Shown: positions 1 through 7,285 of the stretch, one piece after another
Numbering within the stretch: position 1 is the first letter of the stretch
How the letters are laid out: every line of letters starts with the position of its first letter
Assembly: GCA_021166835.1 (NCBI GenBank)
Contig: JAJPEN010000073.1
Coordinates: 62,001 to 126,000 of the forward strand
Direction of reading: 5' to 3'
DNA length: 64,000 bases
From: Burkholderiaceae bacterium
GTDB taxonomy: Bacteria; Pseudomonadota; Gammaproteobacteria; Burkholderiales; Burkholderiaceae
Notes under the pieces: generated by a model
Databases searched by the model: none
Told to the model about the DNA's origin: nothing
Seen by the model: only the letters and a program-made list of their open reading frames with translations
Made by a program: the position numbers and the translations under genes

Positions 1-801
1 CGCTCGAGACAGGTTCGCGGTTTCGGAGGCGAAGTCGGTGTCCATGATGCGGCCGCGTGCGGCTGCCTGGTTCTCCACGTTCACCTGCAGGGTCGCGATG
101 GCCGACTCGAAGCGGTTCTGCACGGCACCGTAGGTCGCGCGCTGCGAGTTGACGTAATCGAGCGTCTTGTCGATGTCGGCGATCGCGTTGCGGGCGGCCG
201 TTGCTCCGGTCGTTCCGCTCCCGGCGATCGTCGACGTGGTCGTCACCGTCTTGAGAGCGACCTGCGCAGTTCCGAGGGTCGCGCCGCTCGTGCCGGCGCT
301 GCCGCCGGTGAGGTTGGCGCCCGCGACTTCGATCTGATCCAGCGTCGACGTTCCGGCGCCTACCTGGAAGGTGAGCGACGCGCTTCCGGAGAACAGCGCG
401 GTGCCGTTGAATTTCGTGCCCTGGAGCACCCGGTCGATTTCCTTCTGGAGCTCGCCGAACTCCTTGTTGAGGCTGGCGCGATCGTCGGAGCTGTTCGTCG
501 CGTTGGCCGACTGCACGGCCAGTTCCCGCATGCGCTGGAGCATGTCGCCGACCTTGCCCAGCGCGCCTTCCGCGGTCTGTGCCAGGGAGATGCCGTCGTT
601 GGCATTGCGGATCGCGACGTTCATTCCGCGCACCTGCGCGTTCATCCGCTCGGCGATCGCCAGGCCGGCCGCGTCGTCCTTCGCGCTGTTCACGCGCAGA
701 CCGGACGACAGCCGCTGAATGGAAGTGGCCAACGCGTTCTGCGTGGTGCTCAGGTTCCGCTGCGCGTTGAGCGAGATGACGTTCGTGTTGATTTGAGCCA
801 T
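1..801 (-). CDS. fliC: Flagellin (filament subunit), 3' end cut by window edge
   Basis: Structural subunit of the flagellar filament, exported by the flagellar type III apparatus. 267 codons are visible from an ATG preceded by AGGAG. The N-terminal D0/D1 helices are classic ([17 protein letters not shown], then [19 protein letters not shown]). The C-terminal D1 helix ([17 protein letters not shown], then [10 protein letters not shown]) is also present, so only about 20-30 residues should lie beyond the edge. The central part, roughly residues 140-210, is short and rich in Ser, Thr and Gly, so this is a small flagellin of about 290 residues. Surface Ser/Thr of this kind are typical glycosylation sites. 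The gene is divergent from a putative CDP-alditol locus. A sigma-28 promoter lies upstream. Confidence 0.97.
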   Translation of the reverse strand, partial: MAQINTNVISLNAQRNLSTTQNALATSIQRLSSGLRVNSAKDDAAGLAIAERMNAQVRGMNVAIRNANDGISLAQTAEGALGKVGDMLQRMRELAVQSANATNSSDDRASLNKEFGELQKEIDRVLQGTKFNGTALFSGSASLTFQVGAGTSTLDQIEVAGANLTGGSAGTSGATLGTAQVALKTVTTTSTIAGSGTTGATAARNAIADIDKTLDYVNSQRATYGAVQNRFESAIATLQVNVENQAAARGRIMDTDFASETANLSRA

Positions 802-888
802 TTGCCGAACTCCTGCCGTGATCGTGAAGTTTTCGTTCGGCGGGGTTGCGGCCTCGCCGGGATTGCGGGGATGTCCCCGGTCCCTGCG

Positions 889-915
889 TTATCGGCGGTC
901 CCGGCAGCGACTTTA
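889..915 (-). promoter_or_regulatory. Sigma-28 (FliA) promoter of fliC
   Basis: Read on the minus strand, the -35 element is TAAAGTCG at 915-908 and the -10 element is GCCGATAA at 896-889, separated by exactly 11 bases. The E. coli/Salmonella FliA consensus is TAAAGTTT-N11-GCCGATAA, so 14 of 16 positions match. It lies about 87 bases upstream of the fliC start. The fliA gene is at 14618. Confidence 0.93.
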
Positions 916-1035
916 GAAACGGCGCAGGGGCCTTCAAGAAGCGGCTCGAAACCGCGCCTGTTCAGGCGACCACGGAGCCCCGACCCGGCGGATGATCGGC
1001 ACGACCGCACCGCTGCCCACTCTGGAGGAAAGGCC

Positions 1036-2670
1036 GTGTACGTGACGGAAGGTGACCGGCAACGGTTGTCCCTCATCGATCAGCTGCTGCGCGAACAGCG
1101 TCACGAAGAGCTCGAGCGCGTGGTCGGCGAGCTGTTCGATCACGGTTTGCTGAACACCGCATCGCTCGATGCGGCGCGCGCCTTGAATCTCGCGCCGACG
1201 GTAATCCTGCTCGCTACGCTGGGCGTGGAGAACCTGCCGGCTCCCGGCGACTGCGCAACCTGGCTGGAAACGTATCGATCACTCGGCAGGAAAGCCGAGA
1301 CCGAAGGCTTTCGCCGTCTTCCGCAAGGGCTGCCGATCAGGTGGGTCGTGCGCAATCTGATGGCCGACGGCGCCCCGGAGACCAGGTCGCTGAGTCGATG
1401 CAAGGGCAAGCCCCGCGCGTGGGTGTCGGCCTTCGAGCTCGCCGTCGATCAGCGCCGCTTCGATCTGGTGGAGCACCTGACCGCGCACCGGCTCGCGCAA
1501 AAAGCTTCCGCCGAGGAGTGGCTGCTCGTCGTTCGCATGCTGATGGAACGTCGTCCGCTGCTGGAGACGTATCGCGACACCGCGCCGCTGGCCCGGAGCA
1601 TCGAGCGCATCCGCAAGGGCCTGCCCGCCGTTCCCGCTACCGCGGTCGCCCGCAGCGCGCTCGCGGCCCACGCTGCGCAGTATTTCCTGCAGTCGGGAGA
1701 ATACGCGCAGGCCATCGTCGCAGGCGGGCTCGCGACGGCACCCTCCCACCGTTGGCTGCGGGCGGTTACGCTCGCGGAAGCTCACTGCCACGCCGGCGAC
1801 CTGCCGCGCTGCATCGAGTGGGCCGACGAGGCGCTGAGCGTGGCGGGGCTGGCGCATCAGCAGGAGGAGTTCAGGCAGGCGCGCGAAACGGCCGAACTGC
1901 GGAAACAGTTCAATCCGCCCTTCGATCCGGTCGCCGCCGCCCGGGCGCTGGTGGCGCTGCAGGAGACGCTCGAGCCCCGCGGTCACAAGGCGTTCCTGGT
2001 GTCGGGGACCTTGCTGGGTTACGCGCGAGAGGGGCAACTGCTCGCGCACGACAAGGACATCGACGTCGGTGTCGTCGAATGGGAGAGCCAGTTCGACGTC
2101 GTCCTGGCGCTGCTCGAGAGCGGGCAGTTCGCGGTGGATACGCGCACCCTGCGCGGCGAGCAGACCTATCACATCCCCACCAAGCATCTGCCCACCAATA
2201 CCGACATCGACGTCTTCATCTATCACCCCGAGGACGGCAAGCTGGTCACCGGCGTGCAGAGCAGGTTCGGCTATCTGCAGAAATTCGCGTTCAGTCCTTT
2301 CCGCCTGCGGCCGGTCGATTTTCTCGGCATCCGGATCGACGTGCCCGACGACGTGGACCGGAACCTGAGCGAGAACTTCGGCAACTGGCGCGTCCCGGAT
2401 CCCGACTACATCTCGCATCTGGAATCGCCGTCCACGACCGACGTGGGAGGCGTGGTGTATCAGCTGGTGGGCCGCCTGACCTGCCTGAGCGCCGTCCGCC
2501 AGGCCAAGCCGGAGAGGCTTCGCCGCGCGCTGCACCTGCTGGATCGGCACAGGGATCGGGCCTGTGGCATGAGCCCGGCGCTGATCGAGGACCTGCACAA
2601 GCTGAGCCGCGCGCTCGACGACGATCGATCGGAACCCGCGCCGCTGCAGAAGGAGGCGATGCCGTGCTGA
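1036..2670 (+). CDS. LicD/fukutin-family phosphotransferase-like protein
   Basis: 544 residues. The C-terminal half carries a LicD/fukutin-type nucleotidyltransferase-fold domain. SGTLLGYAREG at about residues 323-333 is followed by HDKDIDVG, with metal-binding Asp339, Asp341 and Asp343. LicD proteins transfer phosphocholine from CDP-choline, and animal fukutin/FKRP transfer ribitol phosphate from CDP-ribitol. The first ~300 residues have no family I recognise and look like helical, TPR-like repeats. The GTG start is chosen because GGAGGA lies 6 bases upstream; the reading frame stays open further upstream, but there it would run through the fliC promoter. It overlaps the next gene, which makes CDP-alditol, so the donor is probably CDP-ribitol or a related alditol (inference). 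Flagellin is a plausible acceptor from position only. Confidence 0.8.
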   Translation: MYVTEGDRQRLSLIDQLLREQRHEELERVVGELFDHGLLNTASLDAARALNLAPTVILLATLGVENLPAPGDCATWLETYRSLGRKAETEGFRRLPQGLPIRWVVRNLMADGAPETRSLSRCKGKPRAWVSAFELAVDQRRFDLVEHLTAHRLAQKASAEEWLLVVRMLMERRPLLETYRDTAPLARSIERIRKGLPAVPATAVARSALAAHAAQYFLQSGEYAQAIVAGGLATAPSHRWLRAVTLAEAHCHAGDLPRCIEWADEALSVAGLAHQQEEFRQARETAELRKQFNPPFDPVAAARALVALQETLEPRGHKAFLVSGTLLGYAREGQLLAHDKDIDVGVVEWESQFDVVLALLESGQFAVDTRTLRGEQTYHIPTKHLPTNTDIDVFIYHPEDGKLVTGVQSRFGYLQKFAFSPFRLRPVDFLGIRIDVPDDVDRNLSENFGNWRVPDPDYISHLESPSTTDVGGVVYQLVGRLTCLSAVRQAKPERLRRALHLLDRHRDRACGMSPALIEDLHKLSRALDDDRSEPAPLQKEAMPC

Positions 2671-4004
2671 AACAGACCGCGTTCGTCCTGCTGGCCGGCG
2701 GCAACGGAACCCGGCTCGGCGCTCACGTGCCCAAGCAGTTCGTCCGCGTGGCGGGGAAGACCGTGCTGGAGCACAGCTACGCTTGCCTGTCGGGCTTTGC
2801 GCCGCAGTCGCGGATCGTGATCACGGTGCCCGCCGATTCGCTGGCTTTCGTGTCCGATCTGTTCCGCGGCAGCCCGGCCGAGATCATCGTCGGCGGCGCT
2901 TCGCGCCAGGAATCGGCGTGGGCAGCGCTGCGTCACCTGAAGGCCGCGGCACCGGACTACGTCGTGTTGCACGACGCCGCGCGCCCGTTTCTGGATCACC
3001 AGATCCTGCACGACGTCATCGACGCGCTGCGCAGCTGCGATGCCGTCGATGTCGCGATCAAGACCGCCGACACGATCATCGTCGAGCGCGACGGTTTCGT
3101 TCAGAGCATTCCGAAGCGTGAGCGCCTGTATCGCGGCCAGACGCCGCAGGGTTTCCGGTATTCGTCGCTGCTGCGCTGCTACGAAGAGCTGGGGGTCGAA
3201 CGGCTGGCCGAGTTCACCGACGACTGCGGCATCTATCTGGCGTGCAACCCGCTGGATCGGGTGCGCATCGTCCAGGGCAGCGCCGAGAACATCAAGATCA
3301 CCGATGCGGCGGACCTGATCCTGGCCGACGAGCTGTTCCGCATCCGCCAGCAGCGGCTCACCCCGCACCTGAACGGCCTGGACCTGCAGGGCCGCCACGC
3401 GCTGGTCTTCGGCGGCAGCATGGGGATCGGCAAGGCCGTCGTGCGGGTGCTCGAAGAGGCCGGCTGCACGGTGAGGAGCCTGTCGCGCAGCAGCGGCTGC
3501 GACGTGGCCGATCACGGCCAGGTAGCCGCCGCCGTGTCCGATGCGCAACGTACGTGGGGCCGCATCGACCACGTGGTCAACGCCGTCGGTCTGCTGATGA
3601 AAGGCACGCTGGCCAGCCAGGCGCCCGAAGACGTGGCGCGGCAGGTCTCGGTCAACCTGCTGGGCGCGCTCAACATCGTGCAGTGCAGCCACGCGCCGCT
3701 CAAGGCCTCGCAGGGCATGCTGCTGAATTTTTCGTCGTCGTCGTTCACGCGCGGCCGAGCGGAATACGCGGCCTACTCCGCGTGCAAGGCTGGCGTGGTC
3801 AACCTGACCCAGGCGCTGGCCGACGAATGGACGCCCGACGGGATTCGGGTGAACTGCATCGTTCCGGGACGCACCGACACCGCCATGCGCCGCAGCAACT
3901 TCGCCGGCGAGAACAGCCGAACCCTGCTCAGTCCCTACGAGGTCGCGCTCGTCGCGGCCAAGCTGATGAGCACCAACGATACAGGAGTCATTGCCCGTGT
4001 CTGA
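2664..4004 (+). CDS. Bifunctional cytidylyltransferase / SDR reductase (CDP-ribitol synthase type)
   Basis: 446 residues, two domains. Residues 1 to ~225 are IspD/TarI-like: LLAGGNGTRLG and PKQF bind CTP, then LHDAARPF and a TDDC region. Residues ~245-446 are a short-chain dehydrogenase with nucleotide-binding GGSMGIG (250-256) and catalytic Tyr371-x3-Lys375 (YSACK) after a Ser-rich strand. The same order occurs in Haemophilus Acs1/Bcs1, which reduce ribulose 5-phosphate and couple the ribitol 5-phosphate to CMP. The GTG start follows AAGGAGG by 7 bases and overlaps the end of the LicD gene by 7 bases, suggesting translational coupling. Substrate identity is inferred. An IspD-only isoprenoid role is unlikely because of the reductase fusion. 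Confidence 0.82.
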   Translation: MLKQTAFVLLAGGNGTRLGAHVPKQFVRVAGKTVLEHSYACLSGFAPQSRIVITVPADSLAFVSDLFRGSPAEIIVGGASRQESAWAALRHLKAAAPDYVVLHDAARPFLDHQILHDVIDALRSCDAVDVAIKTADTIIVERDGFVQSIPKRERLYRGQTPQGFRYSSLLRCYEELGVERLAEFTDDCGIYLACNPLDRVRIVQGSAENIKITDAADLILADELFRIRQQRLTPHLNGLDLQGRHALVFGGSMGIGKAVVRVLEEAGCTVRSLSRSSGCDVADHGQVAAAVSDAQRTWGRIDHVVNAVGLLMKGTLASQAPEDVARQVSVNLLGALNIVQCSHAPLKASQGMLLNFSSSSFTRGRAEYAAYSACKAGVVNLTQALADEWTPDGIRVNCIVPGRTDTAMRRSNFAGENSRTLLSPYEVALVAAKLMSTNDTGVIARV

Positions 4005-4827
4005 TCCATCGTCGATGTCCGCCGTCGAAGTACCCGCGTCGCCGTCTCCCGAGGCTTGCCCGGTGTGCGCCACGTCGACCGAAAGCGTCGAGTTCGTCTG
4101 CGAGGTCAGTCCTTACGTGGGCAAGAACCAGCGCGGCACACGCTGCCTCGGTTGCGGATTGCTGCGCTTTCCGGAGAACGTCGGCCATTTCAACGTTCGG
4201 CCCACCCCGGGCTGCGAGAGTGATCTGAGAAGCTTTCGCAACGCGAACGACGAACGGCCGGGACGTGAATTTCACATGGCTCAAATGGGCCTCGAAATGC
4301 TCGATCGGGCCGATGCCCGTGTGATCTTTTTCGGCGCCGGGCTCAATACCGACTGGCAGTGGCTGCAGCGCGTTCATCCGCGGGTTCGCACCACGCTCGT
4401 CGATCTCGAAAACCTGCAGGGGGTGCCCAACTTCGAGGAGATTTCCCGGGCGACTCCGGCAGACATCGTCGTTGCCTCGGAAGTGATCGAGCATTTTTCC
4501 GATCCGGTTGCGCATTTCCAGTCGCTGTTCCGGTTGCTCGAGGACGACGGCATCCTGATCTGCAGCTCCAACATCTACGACGGTACCGACATCCGCCGTC
4601 ACATGTACCCCTTCGTGCCCGGCCACGTCGCCTACTGGACACCGCTGTCCCTGATACAGATGGCGGCCAGCGCGCGTTGCTTCGTGGATTTCCGGACCCC
4701 GGAGATCGGACTGACACGCGGTGGGCCGCGCAAGAAGTACGTCCTCTTCTATCGCCAGGCGGAGACGGCCTTCCGCGTGAGCCTGTACTTCGGCACGCGC
4801 ATGTTCGCCCCGTCGGAGCCGTTGTAG
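3997..4827 (+). CDS. Class I SAM-dependent methyltransferase with N-terminal zinc ribbon
   Basis: 276 residues. Cys21-x2-Cys24 and Cys50-x2-Cys53 form a probable zinc ribbon. A class I methyltransferase core follows: VIFFGAGLNTDW as the SAM-binding strand, DLENLQG as the acidic second strand, and ADIVVASEVIEHF as motif IV. Zinc-ribbon methyltransferases of this layout are common in sugar and surface-polysaccharide clusters, where they modify a nucleotide sugar or a glycan. The GTG at 3997 lies 9 bases after AGGAG and overlaps the reductase stop by 8 bases. A TTG at 3991 would be too close to the ribosome site. It probably decorates the product of the two upstream genes (inference). Its stop codon lies inside the first flhDC palindrome. 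Confidence 0.75.
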   Translation: MSDPSSMSAVEVPASPSPEACPVCATSTESVEFVCEVSPYVGKNQRGTRCLGCGLLRFPENVGHFNVRPTPGCESDLRSFRNANDERPGREFHMAQMGLEMLDRADARVIFFGAGLNTDWQWLQRVHPRVRTTLVDLENLQGVPNFEEISRATPADIVVASEVIEHFSDPVAHFQSLFRLLEDDGILICSSNIYDGTDIRRHMYPFVPGHVAYWTPLSLIQMAASARCFVDFRTPEIGLTRGGPRKKYVLFYRQAETAFRVSLYFGTRMFAPSEPL

Positions 4828-4860
4828 GAACTCTTCCTATCTGTTACGGAATTCTTCCGT
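4825..4860. promoter_or_regulatory. Paired palindromes upstream of flhDC (candidate operator)
   Basis: Two perfect 6-3-6 inverted repeats: TAGGAACTCTTCCTA at 4825-4839 and ACGGAATTCTTCCGT at 4846-4860. Both have the core GGAA-N3-TTCC, and their centres are 21 bases apart, two helical turns. The form resembles NarL/LuxR-type response regulator sites: RcsAB boxes, and BvgA heptads of the type TTTCCTA. Regulators of that kind act on flhDC in other bacteria. Which protein binds here is unknown. Confidence 0.55.
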
Positions 4861-4991
4861 CCTGCGCTGCCTCCCTTTTCCGATTCAAGAACCCCCGCCC
4901 GCGGCCGACACTGGCGCCACGGTCGAAAACGAACGAAGACCGCGCGCCGCCGCCGCCGGCGCGACGCCGAAGAACGACAGGGGTAACGGGA

Positions 4992-5336
4992 ATGCAGAAC
5001 GAACAACGCGAACAACGGTGGATGTCGGAGATCCGCGAGACGAATCTCTCGTACCTCATCCTCGCCCAGCGCCTGATCCGCGAAGATCGCGCGCAGGCGC
5101 TGTACCGGCTGGGCATCTCCGAGGAAGTGGCCGAACTGCTCGATGCGCTCGCCCCCAGCCAGCTGCTGCGCATCGCCACCGGCAACCAGCTGATGTGCCG
5201 CTTCCGCTTCGACGACGAGACGATCTGGTCGCTGCTCGCCGACCACGCGCGCACTACCGAGCATGACGAGGGCAGCGCGCGCCGCCTGCACGCCAGCATC
5301 CTGATGGCCGGCAACTTTGCCGAGGCGCAGCCGTGA
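4992..5336 (+). CDS. flhD: Flagellar transcriptional regulator FlhD
   Basis: 114 residues, the usual FlhD size. It pairs with FlhC as the FlhD4C2 activator of class II flagellar promoters. The diagnostic N-terminal helix (ETNLSYLILAQRLIREDR) and the following dimerisation region are present. The start is ATG 4992; an internal ATG at 5022 (MSEIRETNLS) is a possible alternative, and neither has a strong Shine-Dalgarno. The stop overlaps the flhC start by 4 bases (GTGA). A roughly 160-base leader with two palindromes separates it from the methyltransferase gene. Confidence 0.95.
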   Translation: MQNEQREQRWMSEIRETNLSYLILAQRLIREDRAQALYRLGISEEVAELLDALAPSQLLRIATGNQLMCRFRFDDETIWSLLADHARTTEHDEGSARRLHASILMAGNFAEAQP

Positions 5337-5887
5337 GCGTGGGCGAAGCGACGAACGCCGTGCGGCGCAGCCTGCTCGAGGACAATCGCCAGGTTGCACG
5401 CGCGATCGAGATGATCGAACTCGGCGCGCGGCTGCAGATGCTGCAGTCCGAAACCGAGCTGCCGTACGAGCGGCTGCTGCGCCTGTACAAGGAAGTGGCC
5501 GGGCGCTCGCCGTCGAAGGGGCAGCTGCCGTTCTCCACCGACTGGTTCGTCGCCTGGCAGCCGAACATCCACGCGTCGCTCTTCTACAACCTCTACGGCT
5601 ACCTGCTGAAAACGAGTCCGCTCGACGACGTCGAGGCGATCGTCAAGGCGTACAGGCTCTACGCGGCCGAGATCGACTCGCTCGGCGTGGAGCCGCTGCT
5701 GTCGATCACGCGCGCCTGGCGGCTCGTCCGCTTCGTCGACGCCGGGATGCTCGCGACGACGAGATGCAGCCGCTGCGGCGGGCATTTCGTCACGCACCCG
5801 CACGAGATCGAGCGCAACTACGTCTGCGGGCTGTGCGCGCCGCCGGCGCGCGCGGGCAAGGGGCGGCGCAGCGGGGCGATTCACTGA
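5333..5887 (+). CDS. flhC: Flagellar transcriptional regulator FlhC
   Basis: 184 residues, DNA-binding partner of FlhD. The C-terminal zinc site is intact: Cys145-x2-Cys148 and Cys165-x2-Cys168, as in FlhC of enterobacteria and Burkholderiales. The GTG start overlaps the flhD stop (GTGA), so the two are translationally coupled. Immediately downstream, on the opposite strand, is a truncated toxin gene. motAB, which usually follows flhDC directly, is displaced by about 1.4 kb. Confidence 0.95.
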   Translation: MSVGEATNAVRRSLLEDNRQVARAIEMIELGARLQMLQSETELPYERLLRLYKEVAGRSPSKGQLPFSTDWFVAWQPNIHASLFYNLYGYLLKTSPLDDVEAIVKAYRLYAAEIDSLGVEPLLSITRAWRLVRFVDAGMLATTRCSRCGGHFVTHPHEIERNYVCGLCAPPARAGKGRRSGAIH

Positions 5888-5897
5888 TTCAGTGGTA

Positions 5898-6062
5898 TTA
5901 GGGCGTCACCGCCAGCCGGTTCAGAACGGTCGAGCGGATCGCTTCGACCGCGCTCTGCGCCAGATCGAGGTCTTCGACGGTCTCGGCTCTCGCCAGCAGG
6001 AATTCGAACAGGCGATCGAGGTCGGCTTCGGCTTCGATGCTGAAGCGAACCTGGAAGTTCAT
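5898..6062 (-). pseudogene. Truncated ParE/RelE-type toxin remnant
   Basis: 54 codons. MNFQVRFSIEAEADLDRLF matches the N-terminus of ParE/RelE toxins, which normally have about 95-105 residues. Here a TAA follows LNRLAVTP, and the usual C-terminal beta strands with basic catalytic or binding residues are absent. The end lies 10 bases from the flhC stop, so the 3' half was probably lost when the module landed or decayed there. Its ATG overlaps the antitoxin stop (ATGA), which keeps the normal operon geometry. It is probably non-toxic, though an intentionally short product cannot be excluded. Confidence 0.7.
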
Positions 6063-6331
6063 TTGCTCAGCTGTTTTCGCCGGGCATCCACTTTCGCCTG
6101 CAGTCTCGCGAGAACCTCGTCGGCGGGCACCGACGACCCCATGCGTTGGTAGCGCTCCCAGGCCGCTTCGCCGCGTTCCTGGAAGCGCATCTGCGCCCGC
6201 CGGAATTCCACGGCGCTGCGTACGGACGCCTCGACGAACCCGGAGAGCGTTTCCCCCCGTTGCAGCACGGCTTCGAGTTCGGCGCGCAGTTCGGGGTCCA
6301 CGCGCACCTGAGGGATGACGGCGGTCTTCAT
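6059..6331 (-). CDS. ParD-like antitoxin (ribbon-helix-helix type)
   Basis: 90 residues. The N-terminus (KTAVIPQVRVDPELRAELE, then GETLSGFVEASVRSAVE) has the ribbon-helix-helix pattern of DNA-binding antitoxins. The C-terminus is a charged helix suited to wrap a toxin. It overlaps a truncated ParE-like gene by 4 bases. A TACAAT hexamer about 15 bases upstream of the ATG may be its -10 element. With its toxin broken, it may survive as an orphan repressor or anti-toxin. Confidence 0.7.
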   Translation of the reverse strand: MKTAVIPQVRVDPELRAELEAVLQRGETLSGFVEASVRSAVEFRRAQMRFQERGEAAWERYQRMGSSVPADEVLARLQAKVDARRKQLSK

Positions 6332-6486
6332 GACGAGGATTGTATTGCTTTCGCGTTGCATCGTTCGCGACCGTCGACACGCCGCGAATGCGTTCGTTGG
6401 AGGAATCGAGATTCGCCCTTCTTGCGTCCAGCCGTCGACGTGGTACCGTGTGGTCTAGTCAACAGGCTGGTTGGTTGGAGTTCCAG

Positions 6487-6729
6487 ATGCGAGAAGTCGG
6501 TGCTTTCGAGGCGAAGAGCAAGCTCGGAATGCTGCTCGATCGCGTCGAGCGGGGGGAAGAAATCCTCATCACGCGCAGAGGGCGGGCCGTTGCGCGGCTG
6601 GTGCCGGCCGAGTCCGGATTCGACCGCATTCGTGCGCAGCGCGCGGTCGACGGCATCCTGCAGACGAGAAGAGGCGTCAGCCTCGGCGGAATTTCGATCA
6701 AGGAGCTGGTGAACGAAGGCCGTCCATGA
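6487..6729 (+). CDS. Phd/YefM-family antitoxin
   Basis: 80 residues. MREVGAFEAKSKLGMLLDRV and the following GEEILITRRGRAVARLVP form the Phd/YefM fold that binds operator DNA. The C-terminal tail would neutralise the PIN toxin. The ATG at 6487 lies 6 bases after TTGGAG. The stop overlaps the toxin start (ATGA). Transcription is divergent from the ParD-like module, so both promoters sit in 6332-6486. Confidence 0.88.
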   Translation: MREVGAFEAKSKLGMLLDRVERGEEILITRRGRAVARLVPAESGFDRIRAQRAVDGILQTRRGVSLGGISIKELVNEGRP

Positions 6730-7160
6730 CCTTCGTGCTCGACAGTTCCGTCGCTCTGTCATGGTGCTTCGAGGACGAGCGTACCGACGCAGGCGACGAA
6801 ACGCTGAGACGCGTCGCGACATCGGGCGCCGTTGCGCCTGTCCTCTGGCCGCTGGAGGTGTTGAACGGCCTGGCGATGGCGGAACGCCGGCGTCGTCTCG
6901 ATTCGGCGACGCGGCAACGCTTCGCCGGCTTTCTGCGCGACCTGCCGGTCTCGATCGATACGGAGGCGCCCGCGCTGGCGTGGGACGTGATCGCCGAGCT
7001 GGCGGCACGTTTCCATCTCACCGTCTACGACGCCGCGTATCTCGAGCTGGCGCGCCGCCTGGCGCTGCCGCTGGCGACCCTCGACCAGGATCTGCGAATG
7101 GCGGCGCGACAGCTCGGGGTCTCGCTGCTCGGCATGCCGGGCGACGTCTTTCCCGACTGA
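6726..7160 (+). CDS. vapC: VapC-family PIN-domain ribonuclease toxin
   Basis: 144 residues. The acidic PIN residues are all visible: Asp in LDSSVALSW, Glu in PLEVLNGL, Asp in TVYDAAYLELA and Asp in ATLDQDL. VapC toxins cut tRNA or rRNA to stop translation. The gene is coupled to the Phd-type antitoxin by a 4-base overlap. The antitoxin is Phd-like and not AbrB- or RHH-type, a common mix-and-match pairing. The module sits between flhDC and motAB. Confidence 0.9.
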   Translation: MTFVLDSSVALSWCFEDERTDAGDETLRRVATSGAVAPVLWPLEVLNGLAMAERRRRLDSATRQRFAGFLRDLPVSIDTEAPALAWDVIAELAARFHLTVYDAAYLELARRLALPLATLDQDLRMAARQLGVSLLGMPGDVFPD

Positions 7161-7285
7161 GTCGCCGCCGCGAAGCGCCGTCGGATTCCGCCTCCCGATT
7201 CAAGAAGCCGGCCGGAAGTCCGAAAACGCAAAGGTAGCCCCCGTCGGCTCGTGCCGACGCCCCTGCCTCCCGGTTCCAGCCGCGC

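Noticed and set aside
1279..2598. Long minus-strand open frame opposite the LicD-like gene, and similar long antisense frames elsewhere
   Set aside because: High GC leaves many long open frames in antisense. They are Arg/Ala/His-rich, lack family motifs and lie exactly opposite recognisable genes.
2664..3340. The IspD-like domain as the cell's isoprenoid IspD enzyme
   Set aside because: It is fused to a reductase and overlaps a LicD-like gene; no ispF follows. Acs1/Bcs1-type function fits better.
7242..7259. Hairpin CGTCGGC-TCGT-GCCGACG before motA as a terminator or sigma-28 promoter
   Set aside because: No T-run follows. The GCCGAC in its right arm has no sigma-28 -35 element at the proper spacing.
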